From an uncultured Prevotella sp. (lineage in GTDB: Bacteria; Bacteroidota; Bacteroidia; Bacteroidales; Bacteroidaceae), in the NCBI GenBank assembly GCA_900770515.1, contig CAAHDP010000390.1:1-10394 (forward strand): a stretch of 10,394 nt of DNA. The letters run 5' to 3'. The notes under the pieces were generated by a model that made no database searches, was not told where the DNA came from, and saw nothing but the letters and a program-made list of their open reading frames with translations. Position numbers and translations under genes: made by a program. This document shows, one piece after another, positions 1 to 8,024 of the stretch (its first letter is position 1; the number at the start of each line of letters is the position of its first letter).

Positions 1-3000
1 ATAGGTGGATAGAGTTTGCCATCCTTCAATACGAACACCTTGTAGCCGATGCCCTTCTTCTTAGGTTCAGGCTTTTGACGGAGAGAGAAGGAAACATCTT
101 CACCAGTCTCGGAGTTTGTCACCTCCCCATTGGCAGTCTTCACGTAGGCTTGTTCAATGGAGCGGATGATGTTCTTGGTCACATCGCTATACTCAGTGCC
201 AAAGAATGCCAACTTAATCTTCTGCAATATCTCATGGATAGCAGCGAGTAGAGGATGAGACATCTTCATAGCGAGAGTATGAGCCAAGTTGAGGTCACGA
301 ATCATTTCACCTACCGCATCAGCAACAACCTCCTCAGCATAGTAATCTCTAGCACGTCCAGAGAATCCAGCATCAGAATATCTTTGCATGGTCTCACCTA
401 CCGCCTTGTCGAAGGCATCAGAGCCATAGGTATCAAGCACAAGCTGAGTCAACTCATTGTATGCAGCAGGGTTCAGATTCTTGATTTGGTGAGTCATTTC
501 ATGACCGAAGATAAACTGAGCACCTTCCGTGATAGAAGAGTCAAGAGTAATGAAGATGGTACGATGAACGTTGCCATCAGCATCCTTGGTCTCCTGAATC
601 CAGCCGTTACCCAACTTGTCAGAGTACTGCCACTGAATGGCAGCACCCATCATCTTAGCCAGTCTCTCGAAAGCCTTTCGAGTCTTTTCACCCACGATAT
701 TGTCAACGACCTTCATATCATCCACCTTATTCTTCTCTACATCAGCAGCACGCTCGGCAGTTGTCTGCTGCTTGCCATTCTCCTTAGCAGAGAAAGGAAG
801 GTCTGATTCATCACGCTGTGCGCCTAAAGGAGTATCATCCGTTGCATCCTCAGGAACCTCAGGAGCATTTATATTCTCATTTGTCTGCTCATTTATCTTC
901 TCATTCTCCTCATCATTCTCCTCATCAGAGTTCTCTTCCCCAGTCTTCTCCTCAGCGAATGCAGCGTTATCAGCCGCCTTCTTCTGCTCTTCAAGGATAT
1001 TCTCAGCCTGAGCGATACGGAGATTTTCAATGTAATTTCTTGCTTCCGATGCCTTGAAACCGCTAGTGATTATGCTGAGCAAGGCATTGCGAATATTCTG
1101 AGTGTCGAGTGAATCAAGGTTAGATGGACGATTCTCCCACAAGCTATGTACGAGGTTGTCAATAGTAGTACCCTTGCCATCAGCAGCGAGCAACTGGGTC
1201 TTGGCAAAGTCTTCTCTACTCAATCCAGTCTCTTGCTTAACACCTTTGCTTGTCTCAGTACCCTCATAGTTGAGAGAGTGAGCACCGAGATTACTAGCCA
1301 CATACTCCTCAGCAGTAAGCGGAATCGTATCTGTCACGTCAATGCCAGTGCCATCATACAGACGATGTAGCAAGCTGCCTACAGTCTCCTTATATAGTTG
1401 TGCTACAGCCTCAGCATCATTCTTCACTGCACTCTTCAAGCGAGCAAACTTTCTTCTTGCCTTCTCAATGAGTTCCTTTCTACCCTCAGCAGTATCTTCC
1501 ACCTTGGCAAGTTGTCGCTCATTGTAAGCATCACGGATAGCGATAGCAGAGTCATAAGCCGCCTGAGCATCAGCAATAGCCTTCTCCTTTGCATCCTTTG
1601 CAGCCTTCTGTTCCACGAAAGTCTTACCCTTCACGGTCATGTTGCTAGCCTTGTCGAGTGCCTTCTTTGCATCAGACACATATCCAGATACGATACTATC
1701 TGCATCCTCACCAAACTGGGAGTCATACAACTCAGCAGTCTGTGCGGCAGTCAGCTTCGTGAAGTCAGGATTGCCATCCTCCAGCATAGGCACGATGGTT
1801 CCATCTTCAAGAGTAATGGAAGGAGCAGCAGGAGTCTGTTCAGTTGCAGGAGTCTCAGCAGATTCAGGAGCAGCAGTCTCCTCAGCAGGAACAGCAGTCT
1901 CGCCCTCTATTGTCGGATTCTCCACCTCTATCTCACCTCTATTCTCTCCACTATTATCCTCTATCATTGAGGATTCAGCCATAGCCTGCTTGTACTCATC
2001 AAGCGACATTGAAGTAATTATGCTCACATTCTTCTTGCTCACAGCATGAGGAACGAGAGAGCCATCACTCTTCAGCTCAACTACCTTAGCTTTAGCACCT
2101 GTATCACGAATAAGGAACAATCTAGAGTCTGGATATTTAGTATTGCCATCCTTATCCAGCACATCAACGAGCACTACATTTCCATCATCATTAAGAATCT
2201 GATTGAAGTCCAATGATGGTTGAGTCTCCTCAGTCTGTTCTGTCTCCTGATTCTGCTGCTCAGCACGTTCCTTCTCCATCTGCTCACGCTGAGCCTTGGC
2301 AGCTTCCAATCTTTTCTGGTCTTCCAAGTCTTTCAAGTTCTGTAAGTCTTCAAGCGAATAAGGATTCTCCACCACGTTACCATCAATAGAAATAGCAGCA
2401 GTACCATCACCATAGTCAGCAAGCACCTCATAAATATGTTCCATACCATCAGCACCAGTCACTTTAAACTGAGAGCCAACTTCAACGGTTCCATCAATGA
2501 TGCCAGCCACTTCCTTGATAGCAATCTCTTTTGCGTCAGCTACCGCCTGAGCCTTCACATCATCAGCAGGCAGTTCTTCGCCCAGTTCAGCGAACATCAA
2601 CGCATCAGCGTGTTCTACACTATTCGTTGTCGGGTCATAATAGAGAATCATATCATCGCTATTGCTTACATCAATAGTACCATCATCATGAGTAGCAATA
2701 TTGCCACTGATAATATAGACACCATAGTCTTCCAGTCCGCCAGATGCCTTAATGGTAGCGTTACGGACTGAGCCACGGCTCTGGTCTGTGTACATATCAA
2801 CACGTTGTTCTGCCTGATGAGCAGCAAAGTCAACCTTGTCTTGTGCATCATCAACCACACCTTGGTAGCGAGCAGAAGACAACTGGTAGTCATAGATAGC
2901 TTGGTCAAGTTTATCATCCTTTCCAGTTAAGGATTCCAACTCCTCATCACTCATAACAGATAGCTGCTGCTCAGAGATACCCAATTCTGCTGCAAGAGTC

Positions 3001-5291
3001 TTCATCTGGTCTTCCTGCTGAATCTGCATATCATGCTTGTCTGCATCATCAGCATCATGACCCTCAGAGTAAGCGTTATCAATATCCGTTTGATGCTGTT
3101 CCTCAGGAGTTGTAGGCTCATTTGTAATCTCCCTTGCATTCATTTCAGAAGTCTTGGCAATATTGTAGCCACGCATCTTCATCAGGTTCACACCATAGTT
3201 AACGGCAGCATTAATCTGTTCCTTAGTCATAGTATCTCTCTGACGGAGAATGCCAGCTAGTACACTACCCATCTGTTCGTTTGTTGCATTGTCTATTTTA
3301 TCCTTGATGTCTGCCCAGTTATCGCCCATAAGATTCTGTGCATCACTATCAGCAACGTCCAACTTGTGTCTGAATCGGTAGTACTGAGCACGATTGTACA
3401 CACCCTTCACTGGTCGGGAGCCAGCACCCATCGCATACATAGAACCAACAGAGATAGCCATACCGCCAATAATATCGAGTTGTTGTCTAGCATCAAGAAG
3501 GTCGCTCACCTTACCTTCACCATCCAGCAGGGCATGAAGAGGAATACCAATTTCCTCCTCCATCACTTCCTCAGCGAAACCATTGATACCAAACTTCTCC
3601 ATCCACTTCTTGGAATTGGTGTACCATCCACTCTTGCCGATATTCTTGAAGAACTCAGCAGAAGCATTCATGCCATGTTTCTCCATGAAGTTGACAGCAC
3701 CCTTCTTGATACCATAGTTGTGACCAAACAACTTCTCTGTGTAGTTCTCCACCATTGCAGAGGTCAGCCCCTTATAGAGAGCAGTACCCATAGACTCACC
3801 ACCTTCATGCAGGAGGTTTCCGTTCTCATCAAATGTACCGAACTTATAATCGCCCTTCTCATCCTGATACAGATTACCTAGATGTCGCTGCATGATGTCT
3901 GCACCAGTCTTCAACGCTTGCTCAGTTCCAGCCATCGCATACGAGCCGATTACATCGCCAGCCACGATACCAGTGTTCTTCAAAATTGCAGCACTCACCT
4001 TGCCCATGCCACGCTTAGCAGCAATCTTCAAGGCTCCACGACTGATGCCCTTGGTAATACCACCATAGCCACCAGTCAGGAAGAAGTCAGCCATAAATGG
4101 GAGACTCTGCCCTGCAATCTTAGTCCATCGATAGATGTTACCCATCTTCTCATCTTCAAGAGCCGCAGCAGCATCCGCACCCAGTTTACTTTTCAAGAGC
4201 ATCTTATCAGAACCAGAGAGAGGAATGTTGTTATCCATCTTTGTCTTGATACGTTCCATCTGCCCCATGGTAGCAAAATCAGTCAGACCGAAATCCCAAG
4301 TCTTGGCAGTAAAGGCAGTATTGTCAAGAGCCTTCAAGGCATCCTCACCCCAGCTACTTGTAGGATATTGTTTCACTGCTTCCAACGCACCAATCTGCTG
4401 CTTGACCAGAGCGAGAGAGGTTGCCAACTTATTGCTATAGTCACTCTGCTCATCAGTTCTTCCGTTGCTTGCACCAATACTAGCACCATAAGAGAGCAGA
4501 GGATTGCCATGCAAACGATGGTCTTCCGCTATAGCAGCTTCAATCTCCTTCTTTCGGGCATAGGCATCCTCCAGTTTCTTGTCAAACTGCTTTTGAGCAC
4601 CTTCCTCAGTAAGGTAGGTTCCATTCTTGCCGATGTTCTCCTGCAAGTCATAGTTACCATTCTTGTCACGAACATCAAAGGCAGATGGAATCTCGCCAGT
4701 ATCTACCGCTTGCTGATAAGCGTTATTCTGCTCGTCAAGGATAGCTTGTTTCTGCTCAGCATCATTCTGAGAATAAACATTTTCATTGTCCGAGTTAACG
4801 TATGCCCCAGCCTTGCCAGTCTCAGGATTGTAAGCGAAATCATCCTTCACCACATTATTTGCATCACCACCATAAGGAGTCTGATGTGTACCCAAATTCA
4901 CACGACCGAAATCCTTCTGCTGTTTCTGCTTGCGTTGTTTCAATCTGTTGTATCTGCCAGCATTGTTCATTGTCTGCTGAGCACTAGCCGAGATAGCTGC
5001 TGCCCCAGCAGAGAAACGAGCACGGTCAGCAGCACTCATAGGAACACTACCGCCCTTCGCTCTAGATGAAGTCTTACTACGAGGTTCAAAAAGTGCAGAG
5101 TAAAAACGCTCATAAGAAGATGGAACATCAAAGTTCTGAGCCTTCAAGTTCTCATAGATAGCGTGTCTGTTATCCGCACCACCCTTTCCGTCTCTTGTCA
5201 GGGCACTCTCAAACTTATTGTAATCATCAGGCACATCATAGTTCTGTGCTTTCAGATTCTTGTATAAAGTGTATAATGGTCTTTCTGCCAT
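1..5291 (-). CDS. Giant phage polyvalent / internal virion protein with HExxH metalloprotease motif (partial, C-terminus beyond window)
   Basis: The frame is open from the ATG at 5291-5289 to the left edge, giving at least 1763 residues with no stop. Residues 9-31 and 45-67 are a tandem repeat (LYKNLKAQNYDVP / IYENLKAQNFDVP, period 36). Hydrophobic Gly/Ala-rich stretches lie near residues 395-440 and 604-625. Low-complexity Glu/Gln/Pro/Ala linkers lie near 984-1024, 1106-1164 and 1444-1488. H1597-E-M-T-H1601 is a zincin motif, and E1653 or E1654 in YYAEEVVADAVGEM is a plausible third zinc ligand. FS-type motifs DLPFS (about 1497) and EDVSFS (about 1731) flank this domain. The visible end, GYKVFVLKDGKLYPP, is a stretch I recall from Bacteroidales phage polyvalent proteins. 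Such proteins are thought to travel in the virion and enter the cell with the DNA; this role and the proteolytic activity are inferred. It is the last visible gene of the virion block, 30 nt after its neighbour. Confidence 0.85.
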   Translation of the reverse strand, partial: MAERPLYTLYKNLKAQNYDVPDDYNKFESALTRDGKGGADNRHAIYENLKAQNFDVPSSYERFYSALFEPRSKTSSRAKGGSVPMSAADRARFSAGAAAISASAQQTMNNAGRYNRLKQRKQKQQKDFGRVNLGTHQTPYGGDANNVVKDDFAYNPETGKAGAYVNSDNENVYSQNDAEQKQAILDEQNNAYQQAVDTGEIPSAFDVRDKNGNYDLQENIGKNGTYLTEEGAQKQFDKKLEDAYARKKEIEAAIAEDHRLHGNPLLSYGASIGASNGRTDEQSDYSNKLATSLALVKQQIGALEAVKQYPTSSWGEDALKALDNTAFTAKTWDFGLTDFATMGQMERIKTKMDNNIPLSGSDKMLLKSKLGADAAAALEDEKMGNIYRWTKIAGQSLPFMADFFLTGGYGGITKGISRGALKIAAKRGMGKVSAAILKNTGIVAGDVIGSYAMAGTEQALKTGADIMQRHLGNLYQDEKGDYKFGTFDENGNLLHEGGESMGTALYKGLTSAMVENYTEKLFGHNYGIKKGAVNFMEKHGMNASAEFFKNIGKSGWYTNSKKWMEKFGINGFAEEVMEEEIGIPLHALLDGEGKVSDLLDARQQLDIIGGMAISVGSMYAMGAGSRPVKGVYNRAQYYRFRHKLDVADSDAQNLMGDNWADIKDKIDNATNEQMGSVLAGILRQRDTMTKEQINAAVNYGVNLMKMRGYNIAKTSEMNAREITNEPTTPEEQHQTDIDNAYSEGHDADDADKHDMQIQQEDQMKTLAAELGISEQQLSVMSDEELESLTGKDDKLDQAIYDYQLSSARYQGVVDDAQDKVDFAAHQAEQRVDMYTDQSRGSVRNATIKASGGLEDYGVYIISGNIATHDDGTIDVSNSDDMILYYDPTTNSVEHADALMFAELGEELPADDVKAQAVADAKEIAIKEVAGIIDGTVEVGSQFKVTGADGMEHIYEVLADYGDGTAAISIDGNVVENPYSLEDLQNLKDLEDQKRLEAAKAQREQMEKERAEQQNQETEQTEETQPSLDFNQILNDDGNVVLVDVLDKDGNTKYPDSRLFLIRDTGAKAKVVELKSDGSLVPHAVSKKNVSIITSMSLDEYKQAMAESSMIEDNSGENRGEIEVENPTIEGETAVPAEETAAPESAETPATEQTPAAPSITLEDGTIVPMLEDGNPDFTKLTAAQTAELYDSQFGEDADSIVSGYVSDAKKALDKASNMTVKGKTFVEQKAAKDAKEKAIADAQAAYDSAIAIRDAYNERQLAKVEDTAEGRKELIEKARRKFARLKSAVKNDAEAVAQLYKETVGSLLHRLYDGTGIDVTDTIPLTAEEYVASNLGAHSLNYEGTETSKGVKQETGLSREDFAKTQLLAADGKGTTIDNLVHSLWENRPSNLDSLDTQNIRNALLSIITSGFKASEARNYIENLRIAQAENILEEQKKAADNAAFAEEKTGEENSDEENDEENEKINEQTNENINAPEVPEDATDDTPLGAQRDESDLPFSAKENGKQQTTAERAADVEKNKVDDMKVVDNIVGEKTRKAFERLAKMMGAAIQWQYSDKLGNGWIQETKDADGNVHRTIFITLDSSITEGAQFIFGHEMTHQIKNLNPAAYNELTQLVLDTYGSDAFDKAVGETMQRYSDAGFSGRARDYYAEEVVADAVGEMIRDLNLAHTLAMKMSHPLLAAIHEILQKIKLAFFGTEYSDVTKNIIRSIEQAYVKTANGEVTNSETGEDVSFSLRQKPEPKKKGIGYKVFVLKDGKLYPP

Positions 5292-5321
5292 GATATATAT
5301 ATTTGTTTGTTACCAATTCTG

Positions 5322-6446
5322 TTACCAGTTTACACCAGTCTTCTTCTTTCCACCATTGTTGGATGATGATGTATGGTTCTGTTTAGTCTTACCATGCTTA
5401 CGCTGATAGGCAATCTTCTGAGCCTTCTTCCCTGCTGCCGTCTTAGGAGAGTAGCCCATTTTCTTTACTTCCCTTGCAGCCTCAGCCATACCCTCAGGGT
5501 CTTTCTCCATCAAATCCATATACTCATCAACTTCTCCTGAATACGAACCCTTTCTTGAACTGCTACTACCCGACTTGTTTGCACGAATACGACCAGTTGC
5601 AGCGTTAATACGCTGGATAGCTTCTTGTGCTTGCCAATGCGAAATCTGCCCATCAGCCAGAGCCTTCTTGATAGCCAATATAGACTTTTTGTAATCAGCA
5701 TCAGTATCATACTTCATTTTCAATAAGTCTAGTCTTCTGTTTCCTTGGTCAATTCTCTGCTGACCTTGGCCGTTCTTCACCTTGTTGATGTCGTTCTGCA
5801 TATCGTGATACCTCATCTGCTCAGCTAGAGTCAGGTTGTTCTTACGAGCTTCCTCATCAAGAGCAAGTGCCCTCTGATAGCCAGTCTGCCAAGCCGCCCG
5901 ATTCTTCTCACGCTGAGCATCCATATAAGCCTTGCGCTTATTCACCGCCTTAGTCATATCCGACTCAGGATTGTGTACCACCTTGGCTCCCTTGGTAGAA
6001 AAGTAGATATTGGAAAGCGCACGGAGACCATCACCTAGGGCAGCGATACGAGCCTTAGTTCGCTCCTTCTTCTCTCTGCTCGCCTTCTGTTCAGCAGTCT
6101 CAGTAACATCAGGATTCAGTATCTTATACATGTCGGCATAGGTCAACTGCTTTTCCTCTGGCTCCTGCTTAGGTTCAGGCTTCGGCTCTTCCTTCTTCAC
6201 GATAGGGATAGAGCCATTCAGCATACCTTCGGCAGTCTGCTGGTTCATTCTCACCGCTTGCTCATGGGCATCCTTTGGAGGAGTAAGCTGCTCCTCCTTG
6301 CCATGGAGCATAGCTTGTGCAGTGTTCATATTTATCTGTTCAGGAGTAGCCTTCTGAGCGGCATCCACCCCACTCTGCTGCTTGTTGAGTACACGCTGTG
6401 TAGTCTTCAAGCCATTGTTTGAACGTAACATATCTGATGCTTTCAT
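5322..6446 (-). CDS. Phage virion-associated helical protein (candidate ejection/internal virion protein), 374 aa
   Basis: The protein is highly charged and has no signal peptide or membrane segment. A short imperfect repeat (MNTAQAMLHG at 40-49, MNQQTAEGMLNG at 67-78) precedes a Lys/Glu/Pro-rich linker at about 84-100. The core follows: RTKARIAALGDGLRALSNIYF at 129-149, then long Arg/Lys/Gln-rich helices to about 290, a Ser-rich hinge (292-303) and a basic tail ending KKKTGVNW. The ALGDGLRALSNIYF-type core is one I recall from Bacteroidales phage and prophage proteins encoded just before the giant polyvalent protein; no function is proven. The ATG at 6446 lies 3 nt after the upstream stop, so the two genes are almost certainly cotranscribed. 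Composition and position, in the middle of a small/medium/giant set, resemble T7 gp14-gp15-gp16-type ejection proteins. That analogy is inference, not homology. Confidence 0.72.
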   Translation of the reverse strand: MKASDMLRSNNGLKTTQRVLNKQQSGVDAAQKATPEQINMNTAQAMLHGKEEQLTPPKDAHEQAVRMNQQTAEGMLNGSIPIVKKEEPKPEPKQEPEEKQLTYADMYKILNPDVTETAEQKASREKKERTKARIAALGDGLRALSNIYFSTKGAKVVHNPESDMTKAVNKRKAYMDAQREKNRAAWQTGYQRALALDEEARKNNLTLAEQMRYHDMQNDINKVKNGQGQQRIDQGNRRLDLLKMKYDTDADYKKSILAIKKALADGQISHWQAQEAIQRINAATGRIRANKSGSSSSRKGSYSGEVDEYMDLMEKDPEGMAEAAREVKKMGYSPKTAAGKKAQKIAYQRKHGKTKQNHTSSSNNGGKKKTGVNW

Positions 6447-6449
6447 AGG

Positions 6450-7121
6450 CTATGCTTTTACTTTCTGTTCCTGCAACTTCAAGCCAAGACTATTCAGCTC
6501 ACCTTGCGATGGCAGTCCAGTAGTCTTAGCCTTCAATCCAAGAACATCATTCGGATTCTTTGCGATACCATCCAACTGCTCCTGGGTCACATTCATATTC
6601 GGTGCCTTCTTTACTCCACCAGCACCACTATCAATCGTTGCAGCGATGTTGGCAGCAGTACCAGCCACACCAGCAACAGCATTAGCGGTATCAGCAGCCT
6701 TCTCAGCTTCAATACCCATCTGCTGATTATTCAACTGATTCTTGCGCTCTCTATACTGCTGTTCGATGTTATCCTTGCGAGATTCATTTGCAGCTACAAT
6801 CTGTGAGGTAGTATCTGCAAGAGTCTTGTTGTTCGCTTCCTTAACCGCAGTAGTGGAATCTTCCGTACCGCCCATTACCGCCTGTCTGCCCTTGGCAGCT
6901 TTATTGCGGTTCTTAATCTGCTCCTGCATCTGAGTAAGCAAGCGCACGGTATCTGCACGCTTGGTTGGGTCGGCATTATATGTTCTGTCATACCATGCCT
7001 GATTTTCTCTCTGTTGCTGGGCAATCATCTGCTCCTGCTTACGTCTCGCCTTGCGGTTAGCTACACCGCCAGCGATACTACTTGCAAGTCCAAGACCTGC
7101 CCCAATTAATGCTCCTAACAT
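6450..7121 (-). CDS. Phage internal virion / DNA pilot-like protein, 223 aa
   Basis: The N-terminus MLGALIGAGLGLASSIAGG (residues 1-19) is a Gly/Ala-rich hydrophobic helix followed at once by basic residues (NRKARRK). From about 25 to 145 the chain is Gln/Arg/Lys/Glu-rich and predicted helical or coiled-coil (QQQRENQAWYDRTYNADP, then IEQQYRERKNQLNNQQ). A second Ala/Gly-rich hydrophobic stretch covers 143-170. This plan, a membrane-active glycine-zipper-like N-terminus plus coiled coil, matches microvirus pilot proteins and small podovirus ejection proteins, which help carry DNA across the envelope. The likeness is architectural only. It is the first gene of the left block. The ATG at 7121 sits about 30 nt after a TACCTTTG -7 box on the same strand, leaving a short A/T-rich leader with no Shine-Dalgarno. 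The next gene starts 3 nt after its stop. Confidence 0.75.
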   Translation of the reverse strand: MLGALIGAGLGLASSIAGGVANRKARRKQEQMIAQQQRENQAWYDRTYNADPTKRADTVRLLTQMQEQIKNRNKAAKGRQAVMGGTEDSTTAVKEANNKTLADTTSQIVAANESRKDNIEQQYRERKNQLNNQQMGIEAEKAADTANAVAGVAGTAANIAATIDSGAGGVKKAPNMNVTQEQLDGIAKNPNDVLGLKAKTTGLPSQGELNSLGLKLQEQKVKA

Positions 7122-7151
7122 ATATATGTATTTTAATTATTAATAATGTGG

Positions 7152-7159
7152 CAAAGGTA
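7152..7159 (-). promoter_or_regulatory. Leftward -7 box (TACCTTTG) for the virion block
   Basis: The minus strand reads TACCTTTG, a full match to the Bacteroidetes -7 consensus TAnnTTTG, about 30 nt before the ATG at 7121. No canonical TTTG lies at the -33 spacing. Instead, the arm TATTAACGGATAAAA ends exactly 22 nt upstream of the box. It mirrors the rightward box at 7253-7260. Confidence 0.65.
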
Positions 7160-7181
7160 ATAATACTAGCCGAAAATCGTA

Positions 7182-7230
7182 TTTTATCCGTTAATACTCG
7201 TGTTGCTGATTCGTTTATTAACGGATAAAA
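7182..7230. repeat. Perfect 15-bp inverted repeat centred in the divergent promoter
   Basis: The arm at 7182-7196 (TTTTATCCGTTAATA) is the exact reverse complement of the arm at 7216-7230 (TATTAACGGATAAAA), with a 19-nt spacer. Each arm ends 22 nt before an outward-facing TACCTTTG, and the whole arrangement is symmetric about position 7206. The arms occupy the place of the missing -33 boxes, so they are good candidates for an activator, repressor or phage-encoded transcription factor site. A terminase recognition (pac/cos) site beside the putative small-terminase gene is a second possibility. Confidence 0.8.
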
Positions 7231-7252
7231 CTCGCATATAAATAATAATTAG

Positions 7253-7260
7253 TACCTTTG
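7253..7260 (+). promoter_or_regulatory. Rightward -7 box (TACCTTTG) for the small-terminase-like gene
   Basis: TACCTTTG fits the Bacteroidetes TAnnTTTG consensus and lies 21 nt before the ATG at 7282, implying a leader of roughly 15 nt. It is the mirror image of the box at 7152-7159. There is no TTTG -33 box; the inverted-repeat arm 7216-7230 takes that position. Confidence 0.65.
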
Positions 7261-7264
7261 CGTC

Positions 7265-7277
7265 ATTAACAGATAAA
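7265..7277 (+). repeat. Third, single-mismatch copy of the half-site (ATTAACAGATAAA)
   Basis: This 13-mer differs at one position from ATTAACGGATAAA in the right arm (7217-7229) and has the same orientation 48 bp downstream. It overlaps the expected start of the rightward transcript and sits just before the ATG at 7282. A protein binding the arms could therefore also block the plus-strand gene. It could instead be chance in an A/T-rich leader. Confidence 0.45.
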
Positions 7278-7281
7278 GAAA

Positions 7282-7590
7282 ATGGCAGTAGATAGAAATT
7301 CAAAAGGTCAGTTCGAGAAGGGAAGACCGAAGACTGGAGGTAAGCAGAAAGGGTACGAGTCTCCTATCACAAAGGAGTTTCGTGAGCTGTGTGCCGACTT
7401 TTCTAGAGAGGCTTGGGAAGACTTCATGTCTGCTTGGTATAAGTGCGAGCCTAAGGATAAGGTGGCAACTTTCATCAAGATACTGGAGTTCAATTGCCCT
7501 AAGCTACAGACAGTCACACTTGACGATAAACGTGAGGTTCACAATGCCCTCACCGAGAAGTTAAGACAGATGTCAGAAGAAGAAGGTTAA
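7282..7590 (+). CDS. Putative phage terminase small subunit-like DNA-binding protein, 102 aa
   Basis: This is the only plus-strand gene in the window. The N-terminus DRNSKGQFEKGRPKTGGKQKG (4-24) is the basic Gly-rich 'GQFxKGxxxxGxxKG' type common at the start of small phage DNA-binding and terminase-small-like proteins (DUF5681-like). A short helical domain follows (ITKEFRELCADFSREAWEDFMSAW, 29-52; KVATFIKILEFNCPKL, 60-75) with an acidic tail. The pattern of helix, a conserved Phe-Ile-Lys-Ile stretch, then 'PKL', is one I recall from Bacteroidales phage proteins beside terminases. TerS proteins recognise phage DNA and regulate the large subunit. No large terminase is encoded next to it, so the function is tentative. 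It is driven by the rightward promoter at 7253-7260 and ends before the hairpin at 7668-7697. Confidence 0.7.
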   Translation: MAVDRNSKGQFEKGRPKTGGKQKGYESPITKEFRELCADFSREAWEDFMSAWYKCEPKDKVATFIKILEFNCPKLQTVTLDDKREVHNALTEKLRQMSEEEG

Positions 7591-7667
7591 TTTTTTATGT
7601 GAATAGTACGATTGTTTTTTTCATAGGCGAAAGTTCTTAAGGTTTTAAGATTGTTGATTAGGATAAG

Positions 7668-7697
7668 AGAAGGGGAATGCGTGAGCACTCCCCTTCT
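7668..7697. terminator. Strong hairpin between convergent genes, likely bidirectional terminator
   Basis: AGAAGGGGA (7668-7676) pairs perfectly with TCCCCTTCT (7689-7697). After an A/C mismatch the helix continues TGC/GCA and closes with a GTGA (GNRA) tetraloop at 7681-7684. On the plus strand it is followed by a pyrimidine-rich stretch including TTTTT (7710-7714). It lies between the stop at 7590 and the convergent stop at 7744. The plus-strand U-tract is interrupted and the minus-strand one is weak, so efficiency is unknown. Confidence 0.75.
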
Positions 7698-7743
7698 TGT
7701 TTCCTATTCTTTTTGGTTGTTTCCAAATTGGAAAGAACCACTA

Positions 7744-8022
7744 TCAGCGACCGCCTCTAGCCCTTCTATCTCCAGCCATATCCGTCTTTGAACCACGATT
7801 CACCGATGATGGTTTATACCTGATGCCAGACTTCGTATGAGATGCGTCCATACCATTGCGTGAAGCTGCCCCAAACTTCTTATCGTGAGCAGCGTTGTGC
7901 CGAGCCAATTCCCTACGCTTAGCCTTCTGTGTAGGTGAAGACTCAAACTTTGTGTCGTAAGCCGCCTTCCTAGCCCTAGCTGCTGGGTGCGTCTGATAAT
8001 ATCTAGCTGATTCTGATACCAT
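7744..8022 (-). CDS. Small basic phage protein of unknown function, 92 aa (YYxxHPxAxxxKxAYD ... RRARGGR type)
   Basis: The protein is very basic and polar, with no hydrophobic core segment and no cysteines. Visible motifs are RYYQTHPAARARKAAYDTKF (7-26), KRRELARHNAAHDKKFG (35-51), an NGMDASHTKSG turn (56-66), and KPSSVNRGSKTDMAGDRRARGGR to the end. I recall small proteins with this order of motifs from tailed phages and some large algal viruses, without a known role. The basic composition suggests nucleic-acid binding or a virion-associated role, which is inference. It is the last gene of the minus-strand operon: its ATG is 2 nt after the stop of the membrane-protein gene, and its stop is 46 nt from the terminator hairpin. 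Confidence 0.72.
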   Translation of the reverse strand: MVSESARYYQTHPAARARKAAYDTKFESSPTQKAKRRELARHNAAHDKKFGAASRNGMDASHTKSGIRYKPSSVNRGSKTDMAGDRRARGGR

Positions 8023-8024
8023 AG

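Noticed and set aside
3882..5069. 395-codon plus-strand ORF and other long plus-strand frames between 255 and 5069
   Set aside because: They are antisense shadows of the giant minus-strand gene; their Ser/Leu/Ile/His-rich translations show no domain.
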